NCBI GenBank assembly: GCA_964521575.1 | Contig: CAZFSR010000007.1 | Location: 59,128-123,127, forward strand | From: 79-D21 sp964521575 | GTDB lineage: Bacteria; Synergistota; Synergistia; Synergistales; 79-D21 | DNA: 64,000 nucleotides | Direction of reading: 5' to 3' | Part shown: positions 23,307 to 31,987 of the stretch, piece by piece | Numbering within the stretch: the first letter of the stretch is position 1 | How the letters are laid out: the number at the start of each line of letters is the position of its first letter | Notes under the pieces: generated by a model | The model's database searches: none | The model's input: only the letters and a program-made list of their open reading frames with translations | Told to the model about the DNA's origin: nothing | Position numbers and translations under genes: made by a program

Positions 23307-25571
23307 TCAGGCCCCCCCGTTGAAGGCCTGGCGAAGGATTTCCTCGGCCTTGTCCTCGTCCACAAGGATCTCCCGTGGCCGAGAGGCTTCCTGCGGCCCT
23401 ACCATTCCGAGCTGCTCCATTGTGTCGACCAGGCGGGCCGCACGGGTGAAGCCAATCTTAAGCTGTCTCTGGAGACGGCTCGCTGAGGCGATACCTGTCT
23501 GGAGAATGATGGAGACGGCCTCCTCGAGTAGAGGGTCCTCTAGATTTGCGGCGATTTCGCCCCATGTCCCGCTGTCCTCGCTGTCGATATCGATGTGCTG
23601 AGGTTCCCCGAAAACGCGGACAACATGCTGGATGAAAGCGACGATTCGGCTCTCGTCTATCCAAGGCCCCTGTAACCTGAGGGGTTTCGGGTAGCGTGAG
23701 GTCAGAAGGAGCATGTCGCCTTTACCCAAAAGCTTCTCCGCCCCCGAAAGGTCGATGATGGTCCTGGAATCTGCCTGAGAAGGCAAGGTGAAGGCCACCC
23801 TCGCAGGGATATTGGCTTTGATCAGCCCGGTCACGACGTTAACCGAAGGCCTCTGTGTCGCAAGGATGAGGTGGATGCCGGTGGCCCTCGCCATCTGAGC
23901 AAGCCTGCAGATGTAGTCCTCCGCTTCCTTGGGGGAGGTCATCATCAGGTCGGCCAGTTCATCCACGACGATAACGATATGCGGAAGCCGGTCCTTCGGA
24001 ACGACCTTCTTGTTGTAGGCTTTCAGATGCCTGACCCGCGCGCCGGCGAAAAGCTCGTAGCGGCGTTCCATTTCCCGGATCGCCCAGCCTAGGGCATGGA
24101 CGGCCTTTTTCGAATCGACGACAGGAGGCGTGAGCGTGTGCGGAAGCCTCTCGTAAAGCGTCATTTCCACCCGCTTGGGATCGATCAGCAGCAGCCGGAG
24201 TTCGTCGGGCCTCCTGGCACAACAGAGCCCGATGATACAGCTTGAGACAAGGACGCTTTTTCCTGAGCCGGTGGTTCCCGCTACGAGAAGGTGGGGAAGG
24301 TCTTCCAGTCCCATCACCAGGGGGACGCCGTCAACGGTTAACCCGAAAGGGAGAGGTAGGTCGAAATCCCCTCTCTGGAATGGGGTTGATTCGAGCAGGG
24401 ACCGCAAGGGCACAATCCAGCGGCGCGGATTCGGGGTTTCGATCCCGACGAAGGTCGTTCCCGGGATCGGTGCCTCGACGCGCAAGGCTGGTACGGCAAG
24501 GGCCACGGCAAGATCGTTGCTCAAGCCTGCCACCTTGCTCACCTTGATGCCTGGGGCAAGCTGAAGCCTGAATTGGATGACCGTGGGGCCAGTGATCGTT
24601 TCAGCCAACTCGGCCTCCACGCCGAATTCCTCTAGCGTTGAAATAATTCTTTCCCCCTGGTTCCGAATCAGTTCGTCCGAAACAGGGTTTGCCGTTATGC
24701 CCTCGCTGCCGAAAAGTTCGAGGGGCGGCGGGAATGCGGACGGATCGACCCCGGGCGGTAGCGGGATCTCTTCCTGTGTTTCGGTTGCCTCGGCCGCCTC
24801 TTCCATCGGCAGCGGCAGAAGGTCCTCGATTTCCTGCCCAGCAGCCGATGGATCCAGGGTCGCAATTTCCGCCGTTTCAGCCCCCTCGTCCTCTTCCAGG
24901 ACGAAGGGGTCGGTGTCGCCGGGAACCGCTGTTCCGAATTCGGGCGAGGGGTCCGCCGGCCGGGGGATGAGGCTGGAAATCAGCGTCATCAGGCGTCTGG
25001 CTCCGGACAGGATGCCGGACTTGATTTCAACGGCCCAGTGAACAAGATCAAGGGGCTCGACCAACCCGTAGAGGCTTGCGGACAGAAATGCGCCGAAAAG
25101 GCCTGCAAGGATGGTGCCCAGAACGCCTGTATGATCGAGGAGAAAACCCCCGATACCGTTTCCCAGTAGGCCGGGATTGAGCCAGCCTGCTGCGGCACCC
25201 GGCCAGAAGCTCTGGCCGATGAAAAGCACAAGTTCGATGCAGACGAAAAGAACGAAGGTCCCTCCCGCCTGTCTGGCCAGTTCGGGCACCGGTTTCCTCA
25301 AAAGATGGAAAATTCCGCAGTAAAGAACGAAAAGGAGAGGAACAGCGATGCCGCCGCCTGCTGTTTGCAGCAGTCTTTGGCGGACGATCTCGCCCCAGGA
25401 GCCTGAGAGATCTGTGTATAGAGAGGCGAAGAGGTAAACCGAAAGGAAGAGAATGAAAACAACGGACCCATCGACCCAAGTCGGTGTTTCCGTTGATCCG
25501 ATGAAAGCCTTTTCCGAGACTTTTCCGGCTTGTTCCCGCAGTTCGGGATATCGCTTCCTAGCCCTCGCCAT
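23307..25571 (-). CDS. ftsK: DNA translocase FtsK/SpoIIIE
   Basis: Pumps DNA through the closing septum during chromosome segregation. Four or so hydrophobic segments occupy residues about 30-190, then an acidic Pro/Glu-rich linker (about 215-300), then the RecA-like motor with Walker A GTTGSGKSV near residue 427 and DELADLMMTSPKEAEDYICRLAQMARATGIHLILATQRPSV. The C-terminal 65 residues (LLEEAVSIILQTG ... GAARLVDTMEQLGMVGPQ type) are the winged-helix gamma domain that reads KOPS-like sites. ATG 25571 overlaps tldD by 14 bases. 754 residues. Confidence 0.94.
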   Translation of the reverse strand: MARARKRYPELREQAGKVSEKAFIGSTETPTWVDGSVVFILFLSVYLFASLYTDLSGSWGEIVRQRLLQTAGGGIAVPLLFVLYCGIFHLLRKPVPELARQAGGTFVLFVCIELVLFIGQSFWPGAAAGWLNPGLLGNGIGGFLLDHTGVLGTILAGLFGAFLSASLYGLVEPLDLVHWAVEIKSGILSGARRLMTLISSLIPRPADPSPEFGTAVPGDTDPFVLEEDEGAETAEIATLDPSAAGQEIEDLLPLPMEEAAEATETQEEIPLPPGVDPSAFPPPLELFGSEGITANPVSDELIRNQGERIISTLEEFGVEAELAETITGPTVIQFRLQLAPGIKVSKVAGLSNDLAVALAVPALRVEAPIPGTTFVGIETPNPRRWIVPLRSLLESTPFQRGDFDLPLPFGLTVDGVPLVMGLEDLPHLLVAGTTGSGKSVLVSSCIIGLCCARRPDELRLLLIDPKRVEMTLYERLPHTLTPPVVDSKKAVHALGWAIREMERRYELFAGARVRHLKAYNKKVVPKDRLPHIVIVVDELADLMMTSPKEAEDYICRLAQMARATGIHLILATQRPSVNVVTGLIKANIPARVAFTLPSQADSRTIIDLSGAEKLLGKGDMLLLTSRYPKPLRLQGPWIDESRIVAFIQHVVRVFGEPQHIDIDSEDSGTWGEIAANLEDPLLEEAVSIILQTGIASASRLQRQLKIGFTRAARLVDTMEQLGMVGPQEASRPREILVDEDKAEEILRQAFNGGA

Positions 25572-26955
25572 TTCCGATTTCGCACCCCCCCACAAGCAGA
25601 TTTCGAATGAGCAGGCTGGGTTGTCCATCCGTGACGGGTACGCTCTGCCCGTCTTTCCCGCACATGCCGGGTTCGAAATGAAGGTCGCTTCCAATGGCTT
25701 CGATCTGCATCAGGACTTCAGGCCCGTTTCCGATCAGGGTCGCTCCTCTGACGGGATTCCCGATTCGGCCTTTTTCGATAAGGAACGCCTCTGTCACCTG
25801 AAAAACGAAATCCCCGGATGTCGGGTTGACCTGGCCTCCGCCCATCTTCGTCACGAGAAGGCCTCGACCAGCCTTTTCCAGTATGGACTCGAAGCGGTCC
25901 TCTCCGGGCATCAGGAACGTGTTGCTCATCCTGGGGATGGGGATGTTCCGGTAAGATCCCCGGCGCCCATTCCCGGAGAGAGGGAGCCCGCCCTTCTTTG
26001 CCGACTGCACATCCGTCAGGTAGGACTTCAGGACTCCCTGGTCAATCAGGACATTGCGCCTGGCCGGTGTTCCTTCGTCATCAAACGAATAGCTTCCGTA
26101 AGCACCCGGAATCGTCGCGTCATCCACCAGGGTCACGAGAGGACTTGCGACTTTCTCTCCTAGCCGATCACGGTAGACCGAATAGTCCTTCTGGATGATA
26201 TCGGCTTCTAGACCGTGACCGCATGCCTCATGAATCATTGTACCCCCAGCCTGGCCCGAGAGAACGACGGGCATCTTTCCGGCCGGGCACGGGCTTGCCT
26301 CAAGCATGAGAAGTGCCCTTTTCATGGCTTCCTGCCCGACCTCAACCGGTGAAACGCGTTCCCAGAAGTTGCCCGGTTCGGACTGGAAAGCCCGGACCTC
26401 GTAACCCGTCTGGATGGTTCCCTTCTTTTCGACCGTGACTTGAACCGCAAACAGGGAGTGAAAACGATCATCCGACAGAATCTTCCCGTCTCCCCTGACC
26501 ACGAGGGTCTTTCGGCCGGAGACCCTGAAGCGGAGAGTCACCTGCCGAACAAGGGGGGATGCCTTTCGGATGAACGAATCCACCTCTTTGAGCGGTTCTG
26601 TTTCGGGAAGCCTCAAGCTTGCCGGGTCGAACGCAAGCGGGCATTCGAAAGAGGGGCATTTGCCAGATGGAACGAGGCCGATCCTGGATAAGGTTTCTTC
26701 CAGGGTTTTCCAGGCTCCCGCAGCGGAACTGTCGGGAGAGTGGGAGAAGACCGAATGGTCATTGACGAGAACCCTAGCCCCTACGCCTCCAGAAGCGGCA
26801 GAAGAGACTTCCTCGATCCTTCCCTTTTCGAAAGACACGCTGTGCCCCGCACCGGACTGAACGAAGATATCGGCGTAATCGGCCTTCTTTCCCACAAGCC
26901 GGCAGACTTGCTCCCCGATCTCTTCCCAGCCCGCGGAAGGGTTTTCAGCATTCAT
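25558..26955 (-). CDS. tldD: TldD family metalloprotease
   Basis: The HEACGH sequence (HExxxH) near residue 250 distinguishes TldD from its partner PmbA/TldE. Other TldD blocks: YGSYSFDDEGTPARRNVLIDQGVLKSYL, MSNTFLMPG, and the C-terminal GGCEIGNGEG. TldD/TldE degrade or mature peptides in the cytoplasm; no tldE is present in the window. Of two in-frame ATGs I take 26955, 9 bases from GGAGGAG; ATG 26964 abuts it. It overlaps the end of the upstream GTPase gene by 11 bases. Confidence 0.9.
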   Translation of the reverse strand: MNAENPSAGWEEIGEQVCRLVGKKADYADIFVQSGAGHSVSFEKGRIEEVSSAASGGVGARVLVNDHSVFSHSPDSSAAGAWKTLEETLSRIGLVPSGKCPSFECPLAFDPASLRLPETEPLKEVDSFIRKASPLVRQVTLRFRVSGRKTLVVRGDGKILSDDRFHSLFAVQVTVEKKGTIQTGYEVRAFQSEPGNFWERVSPVEVGQEAMKRALLMLEASPCPAGKMPVVLSGQAGGTMIHEACGHGLEADIIQKDYSVYRDRLGEKVASPLVTLVDDATIPGAYGSYSFDDEGTPARRNVLIDQGVLKSYLTDVQSAKKGGLPLSGNGRRGSYRNIPIPRMSNTFLMPGEDRFESILEKAGRGLLVTKMGGGQVNPTSGDFVFQVTEAFLIEKGRIGNPVRGATLIGNGPEVLMQIEAIGSDLHFEPGMCGKDGQSVPVTDGQPSLLIRNLLVGGCEIGNGEG

Positions 26956-28087
26956 GAACGTCATCTCCTCCGATCAGCGCGGTTCGAATGCGATGCCCGA
27001 AAAAATCGGGAGCTTGGACCGAAAGCAGGGCTTTCCCTTGCCAGACGGTCATCCAGCCGCAGCCTGGCAGAACCAGGTCATGTCCTTTGGTCAGAAGGAC
27101 TTCGGATCGTGACCGGGGAATTTCCTTAAGCGTCTGGCGACAACCCGGGCATGGAATTTTCAAAAGGCCACCGGCGTGCCTGCCTAACAGGTCCTCTACC
27201 CTATCCGCCCTTGTGCGGTGCAATACCAGCTGATCTGGCGTAAAGGCCGCGATCCCGACCCTGTCGCCCTGGATGATATCCAAAACATCGACGCTGACCA
27301 GCCCTCCGAAAAGCAGGCTGTCTCCGGCTTTTAGCGAAGTCGTCAGCCGGTTAGGCCTTTTCCCGGGCTGAAGGTTGACCAGGCATTCCGGGCAAAGGAT
27401 CGGGATCCATGGATCGTCCGAACGGAAACCCGGGATGTCGACAAGCGTCATCTTCAAATGCGAGCTTGGAACCACCACGGGCCTTAACGTCGTTCCCGGC
27501 ATTGGGGAACGCGAGGAACGGTGGGCTTCTGCACAGGCGCTTCTCAGGAACGTGGTCTTGCCCGAGTTGACCGGGCCGATCAGCAGGACCCTTGCTCCGG
27601 GCTGAAATATCCTCTCGATCCACACACTCGTCTCTTTGACGCTCGCGTAGTCGAGCGCGTTCATCGTGATGAAACCGTCCTTCGGTATCCCGAGGAGTTC
27701 TGCAAGGCGGTCTTTTGCCGTCCCTGAACGAAACCACCGAGAAACCATATCATATTTATTGATGACTGTCAGGATAGGCTTGCCCCACCCTTTCAACAGG
27801 TTGTTTAGTACGGGATTCTGGTTGGGCTGGAAGGCGTCAACGAAAACGATCGCGCCATCTGCCCGCTCCATCTCATCACGAATCATTCGGCAAATCTGGT
27901 CGTCCGACAGGGGAGCCTTCGTCGCCTGCCTGTAATGGACAAGCCTGAAGCAACGCCTGCAAATCGTTCCGTCCTCGATCTCCAGGGATGGCGGAATAAA
28001 ACCGGGGGCATCGGGATTTTCCCTTTGGAACGGGATTCCGCAGCCTGGGCAGAAGGCTGGCTTGCCGTAGTCTCTCTGATCGTTCAT
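26945..28087 (-). CDS. yqeH: YqeH-type circularly permuted GTPase
   Basis: G motifs occur in the permuted order G4 (NKYDMV) near residue 107, G5-like, G1 (GPVNSGKTT) near 165, then G3 (DIPG) near 210, the mark of the YlqF/YqeH class. An N-terminal treble-clef zinc module shows C13, C16, C43 and C46. YqeH acts in 30S subunit assembly. The C-terminal half holds another Cys pair (CPGC) in a region resembling the YqeH C-terminal domain. It sits between mltG (9-base gap) and tldD (overlap). Confidence 0.88.
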   Translation of the reverse strand: MNDQRDYGKPAFCPGCGIPFQRENPDAPGFIPPSLEIEDGTICRRCFRLVHYRQATKAPLSDDQICRMIRDEMERADGAIVFVDAFQPNQNPVLNNLLKGWGKPILTVINKYDMVSRWFRSGTAKDRLAELLGIPKDGFITMNALDYASVKETSVWIERIFQPGARVLLIGPVNSGKTTFLRSACAEAHRSSRSPMPGTTLRPVVVPSSHLKMTLVDIPGFRSDDPWIPILCPECLVNLQPGKRPNRLTTSLKAGDSLLFGGLVSVDVLDIIQGDRVGIAAFTPDQLVLHRTRADRVEDLLGRHAGGLLKIPCPGCRQTLKEIPRSRSEVLLTKGHDLVLPGCGWMTVWQGKALLSVQAPDFFGHRIRTALIGGDDVHEC

Positions 28088-28096
28088 GACTGCCTT

Positions 28097-29167
28097 TCAA
28101 TCTCCCTTCCGGTCTTGCGTTTCCTGTCCTGCTTGGCCAGCGGCCTTCTGAGCTGCGAGGTGCTCTTCGTAGGTCCTGGAGAAAAAATGCCTGCCGGAAG
28201 GGGAAAGAACAAAGAAAAGGTAATCATGCTTTTCAGGAGCCGTTGCGGCCTGCCAGGCAGGAAAGGACGGGGCACCGATGGGGCCTGGAGGCAACCCCTT
28301 GTTCCTGTAAGTATTATAGGCCGAGTCGATGTGGAGGTCCTCGTAGGTCAGTCCGTCTAGGACCCGTCCTTTTTGCTTCCAGGCAAAAATAACCGTTGCG
28401 CAGGACTGGAGAGGCATTCCCAGGCGAAGACGATTTTCGAAAACCCCGGCAACCCGGGCTCTTTCTCCATCGTCCCGGGCTTCTCTCTCGTTGATCGATG
28501 CGAGGATTGCCCTTTCCAGGAGCCAGTGGGCGTCAACATTCCGCGGCACCAGCGGGCCAACCTTTTGCAGCCAAGTCCTTGAGGCGAGTCGAACGAAATC
28601 GCGTACGGCGACTGCGGATGGAGTCACCCGGTAAGAATCCGGCATGAGGAAGGCCAGGCGGAACTCGGGGTTCTCGGGCAGCAGCCCGCGAATTTCCGCC
28701 GGGAAGTTTGACGGGTCGGCAAGCTCGCGCAGGAGGGCCTTCTCCCCTCCCCACCGGGACAAAACCGTCCCCAGTTCCTTGAAAGTAGTACCTGGAATGA
28801 GCCGGACTCCGGCGGAGTCCGGCTCCTGGCCTTGCATCTGCTTGGCCACTTCCCAGGGCGTACCGGGGCGAATCTTGTAAAGGCCGGGTTTCAGGCGCGA
28901 ATCCATGCCCAGGAGGGAAAACCACCGTGCCAAGGTTCGGGCATCACCATCCGTCAGCCCTTGCTCCACAAGGGACCGGGCTACGGCTAGCGCATTCTGC
29001 CCGGGCTCGACCAGTGCCTCGACGGGAACGCCTTTTCCGGGCGGCACCATTCTTACCCACCATTCGCTTCCCCTGGAGGAAATCGCCCCGAAAAGAAACA
29101 GGGCAAGGAAAAAAAGTCCCGCCCCTCCGAGGCGAATCAACGGGAGGGTTTTCTTTCCTTGGGCCAC
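28097..29167 (-). CDS. mltG: Endolytic murein transglycosylase MltG
   Basis: Inner-membrane lytic transglycosylase that cuts nascent glycan strands. One N-terminal hydrophobic segment (residues about 12-30), a LysM-like region, then the YceG catalytic domain: LKPGLYKIRPG, FLMPDSYRV, LASINEREARDDGERARVAGVFENRLRLGMPLQSCATVIFA (catalytic Glu in the SINERE stretch) and AYNTYRNKGLPPGPIGAPS. The usual QSDPTV reads QSCATV here. The start is GTG 29167, 4 bases after fchA, with no obvious ribosome binding site, so it may rely on coupling. Confidence 0.9.
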   Translation of the reverse strand: MAQGKKTLPLIRLGGAGLFFLALFLFGAISSRGSEWWVRMVPPGKGVPVEALVEPGQNALAVARSLVEQGLTDGDARTLARWFSLLGMDSRLKPGLYKIRPGTPWEVAKQMQGQEPDSAGVRLIPGTTFKELGTVLSRWGGEKALLRELADPSNFPAEIRGLLPENPEFRLAFLMPDSYRVTPSAVAVRDFVRLASRTWLQKVGPLVPRNVDAHWLLERAILASINEREARDDGERARVAGVFENRLRLGMPLQSCATVIFAWKQKGRVLDGLTYEDLHIDSAYNTYRNKGLPPGPIGAPSFPAWQAATAPEKHDYLFFVLSPSGRHFFSRTYEEHLAAQKAAGQAGQETQDRKGD

Positions 29168-29171
29168 GTGA

Positions 29172-29798
29172 TCAGGAAAGCTGCTTCATAATCTCGGCTT
29201 CGGCCATGATGGCGGAAGCCTCGACTTGGGCAAGCTCGGACTGGAGTTTTTTCCTGGTTTCTTCGACGAACTCTGGATCCTTGACTGCCTTGAGATTGAC
29301 CTCCACGTTGTAGGCGGCGGCGTGTGCGGCAGCCCATGCGAGTCTAGCGGCCGATCCGGCATCGGTAATGGCGTTCGGGTTGCCCTTGAAGAGGACCGAT
29401 TCCATGACACGAGCCACTTTTGCCACAATTTCCACTGTTTCGAGCGGAACCCTGCAGGCCTCTTTCAAGGCGGCTTGCATTTGTTGTTCCCGCCATGCCC
29501 TTTCGGCGTCGGTTCCCTTTGGCATCTTGATTGCGGCCATGACTGCGTTGTAAGCTTCGGCATCCCGTTCCATCAGGTCGACCAGTTTCGCAGTCAGGTT
29601 TCGGCTGCTTTCGCTCGCGGATTCCATTTCCTGCCATGCGTCCCTGAAACGTTCCCGTCCGACCGTCAAGGCTGCGACCATCGAACAGAGGCTTCCTGCA
29701 AGAGCTCCGGCGAATGCAGCGGCCGTACCCCCTCCGGGTGCAGGAGAAGAGGATCCCAATTCCTCGAGGAACTCCCTAATTTTCATTTCCGAGAACAT
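29172..29798 (-). CDS. fchA: Formimidoyltetrahydrofolate cyclodeaminase
   Basis: 208-residue stand-alone cyclodeaminase, equivalent to the C-terminal domain of mammalian FTCD. FLEELGSSSPAPGGGTAAAFAGALAGSLCSMVAALT at the start and ITDAGSAARLAWAAAHAAAYNVEVNL near residue 150 are diagnostic. It converts 5-formimino-THF to 5,10-methenyl-THF and ammonia, completing histidine degradation together with FtcD. AAGGAGCC precedes the ATG. Lies 18 bases behind hutI. Confidence 0.93.
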   Translation of the reverse strand: MFSEMKIREFLEELGSSSPAPGGGTAAAFAGALAGSLCSMVAALTVGRERFRDAWQEMESASESSRNLTAKLVDLMERDAEAYNAVMAAIKMPKGTDAERAWREQQMQAALKEACRVPLETVEIVAKVARVMESVLFKGNPNAITDAGSAARLAWAAAHAAAYNVEVNLKAVKDPEFVEETRKKLQSELAQVEASAIMAEAEIMKQLS

Positions 29799-29816
29799 TA
29801 CAGGCTCCTTTCTTGG

Positions 29817-31061
29817 CTAAATAACGCGCTCTGCATTTTTATAAACGGCCTTTACGGGCGAGACACCCGCATGGTACGCAAAGATTGCCGGACTTTCTCC
29901 CTCCAGAAGGAGGAAGTCTGCTTTTTTGCCGGCTTCGAGGCTACCGCACGAAACGGCGTTACCGAGAGCATAGGCTGCATTCAACGTCGTTGCCACGAGG
30001 GCCTCTTCCGGGGAAAGGTGCATTGCCATAACGGCAAGGCCGAATACGAAGGGAACCGATTCGCAGAAGCAGGAACCGGGATTGCAATCGGTGGCCAGTG
30101 CAACCGGGACTCCCAGGTTGACCATGTCCCTTGCCCTTGCGAAAGGTTTCCCCAGACTGTAGGCCGTCGCAGGCAGGAGAACCGCGATGGTTCCGGCCGA
30201 GGCCATTGCCTTGAGCCCCTCGTCCGAGGCTGCGAGCAGGTGCTCCGCAGAAACCGCACCCACTGACGCGGCGAGGGCTGCTCCGCCCAGGTCGTGCACC
30301 TCGTCCGCATGGATCTTGATTCCCAGGCCCAAGCCCCGTGCGGCTTCGAGGATACGCCTGCTTTGGGAGATTGAAAAGACCCCATCCTCGCAGAAAACAT
30401 CACAAAATCTCGCGATACCCTGCAAAGCGACCTCCGGCAGCATTTCCCGGACGATCTTTTCGACGAAGGCTTCCGGGTCCTGCCGCTCCTCCTCGGGGAT
30501 GGCATGGGCACCCATGAATGTTGGCACGACGTCGAGGGGGGACTGCCTGCCCACGCGTTCGATGACCCGAAGCATCTTGAGTTCGTTTTGCGTCTCGAGG
30601 CCGTATCCGCTCTTGATCTCGATGGTGGTGGTCCCATGCTTCAAAGCGGATTGAGCGAGTTCCATCGTTGAGGAAAAAAGTTGTTCCTCGGTAGCTTCGC
30701 GGACTCTCTTAACCGAAGAGAGGATGCCGCCGCCGCGCCGGAGAATCTCAAGATAGGGGACACCCTCCAGCCTAAGGGAGAACTCGGATTCTCTCAGGCC
30801 ATGGAAGCACAGGTGGGTGTGGGGATCGACAAATCCCGGTATCAGGCATCGACCCTCGCAGTCGATTTCCAAATCAATCTTCAGGTGCCTTGCGGTCTGC
30901 AGGACTTCCGATTCCGGACCGATTTCACGGATCAGGCCATCCTCGGCCAGGATCGCCCCTTTCGGGAAGGTCAGCAAGTCTCCCTGGCTCGGTCCCGATT
31001 GGGGATGCCCAGGGTCAATCGGGGTGAAACAGCGGGCGTTAGTGAAAAGCTTGACCGTCAT
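29817..31061 (-). CDS. hutI: Imidazolonepropionase
   Basis: Third enzyme of histidine degradation, hydrolysing imidazolonepropionate to formiminoglutamate. Amidohydrolase metal site FVDPHTHLCFHG near residue 78, IEIKSGYGLETQNELKMLRVI, HADEVHDLGGAALAASVGAVSAEHL, and ATDCNPGSCFCESVPFVFGLA are characteristic. 414 residues. Its ATG overlaps the ftcD stop (ATGA). Cytoplasmic. Confidence 0.95.
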   Translation of the reverse strand: MTVKLFTNARCFTPIDPGHPQSGPSQGDLLTFPKGAILAEDGLIREIGPESEVLQTARHLKIDLEIDCEGRCLIPGFVDPHTHLCFHGLRESEFSLRLEGVPYLEILRRGGGILSSVKRVREATEEQLFSSTMELAQSALKHGTTTIEIKSGYGLETQNELKMLRVIERVGRQSPLDVVPTFMGAHAIPEEERQDPEAFVEKIVREMLPEVALQGIARFCDVFCEDGVFSISQSRRILEAARGLGLGIKIHADEVHDLGGAALAASVGAVSAEHLLAASDEGLKAMASAGTIAVLLPATAYSLGKPFARARDMVNLGVPVALATDCNPGSCFCESVPFVFGLAVMAMHLSPEEALVATTLNAAYALGNAVSCGSLEAGKKADFLLLEGESPAIFAYHAGVSPVKAVYKNAERVI

Positions 31062-31981
31062 TCCGGTCCCTCTGTTCCCATCTTTTCCAGGAGCTTGAGC
31101 TCAAGGACCTGTTGAGGGTCAAAATCTGCGACTTGCAGGTAATAGGCCGCGCTTTCAAGGAGGGCCCGAGCCGGGATCATGCCATAGATTTCCGTTTCGG
31201 CGACTTCGACCCCCCAGCGTCGAGCTTCGAAACGGACCATTTCGAGAACGCGATAGAGGGCATTCTTTTCGTAATCCACGATGTTCATGCTAACCTGGAC
31301 CAGGCCCCGGTCCTCAAGGGCCACGCCGATTCCCTTCACCGCGCACAGCCCGCCGCTCGAAGCCCTGACGGCCGTGGCTATCCGTTTGGCCACCGACAGG
31401 TCCTGCGTCCTGAGGTTGACGTTGAAGGCAACGAGGAATTTCCGTGCGCCGATCACGGTCGCGCCTGCGGTCGGGTGAAGAGCGGCCCCTCCCACGTCAG
31501 GAACCCGTCCAGGTTGAGTCACCTCTGTCTTCAGCGTTTCGTACTGCCCTTTCCGTATGACTTCAAGGCGGCTTCGTTCCGGCCTCAAGGCCGATTCCTC
31601 GTAAAAATAGACGGGGATCCCCGTGTGTTCGTTGAAACGTTTTCCGAAATCATGGGAAAACGTGACGCACTCTTCCATCGTCATCCCCTGTACGGGAGTG
31701 AAGGGGACCACGTCGATGGCCCCGATGCGGGGATGAGCCCCCTCATGACGGTTCATATCGATGTGCCGAACCGCGATTTCGGCGGCCTCTAGAATGGATT
31801 CCGCCAGAGGTTCCGGTTCCCCGACCAGGCTGACGACCAGCCTGTTGTGGTCCGGGTCGGCCCGGTAGTCGAAAAGGGTGCACCCGGGCCGGTTGCGGAA
31901 AGGCTCCACGATGGCCTCGATGACCTCGGTTCTCCTCCCCTCGCTGAAATTGGGGACACACTCCAACAGTGTTTTGCCCAT
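31058..31981 (-). CDS. ftcD: Glutamate formimidoyltransferase
   Basis: Transfers the formimino group of formiminoglutamate to tetrahydrofolate, freeing glutamate. LLECVPNFSEGRR at the start, DPDHNRLVVSLVG, NRHEGAHPRIGAIDVVPF with the catalytic His, and the C-terminal ETEIYGMIPARAL block match the N-terminal and intermediate domains of FTCD. At 307 residues the cyclodeaminase domain is absent and is supplied by fchA two genes downstream. It starts 6 bases behind hutU. Confidence 0.95.
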   Translation of the reverse strand: MGKTLLECVPNFSEGRRTEVIEAIVEPFRNRPGCTLFDYRADPDHNRLVVSLVGEPEPLAESILEAAEIAVRHIDMNRHEGAHPRIGAIDVVPFTPVQGMTMEECVTFSHDFGKRFNEHTGIPVYFYEESALRPERSRLEVIRKGQYETLKTEVTQPGRVPDVGGAALHPTAGATVIGARKFLVAFNVNLRTQDLSVAKRIATAVRASSGGLCAVKGIGVALEDRGLVQVSMNIVDYEKNALYRVLEMVRFEARRWGVEVAETEIYGMIPARALLESAAYYLQVADFDPQQVLELKLLEKMGTEGPE

Positions 31982-31987
31982 CCCGCG

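Noticed and set aside
29226..30266. A 346-codon plus-strand frame across fchA and hutI
   Set aside because: Spans two real genes on the other strand and contains no motif.
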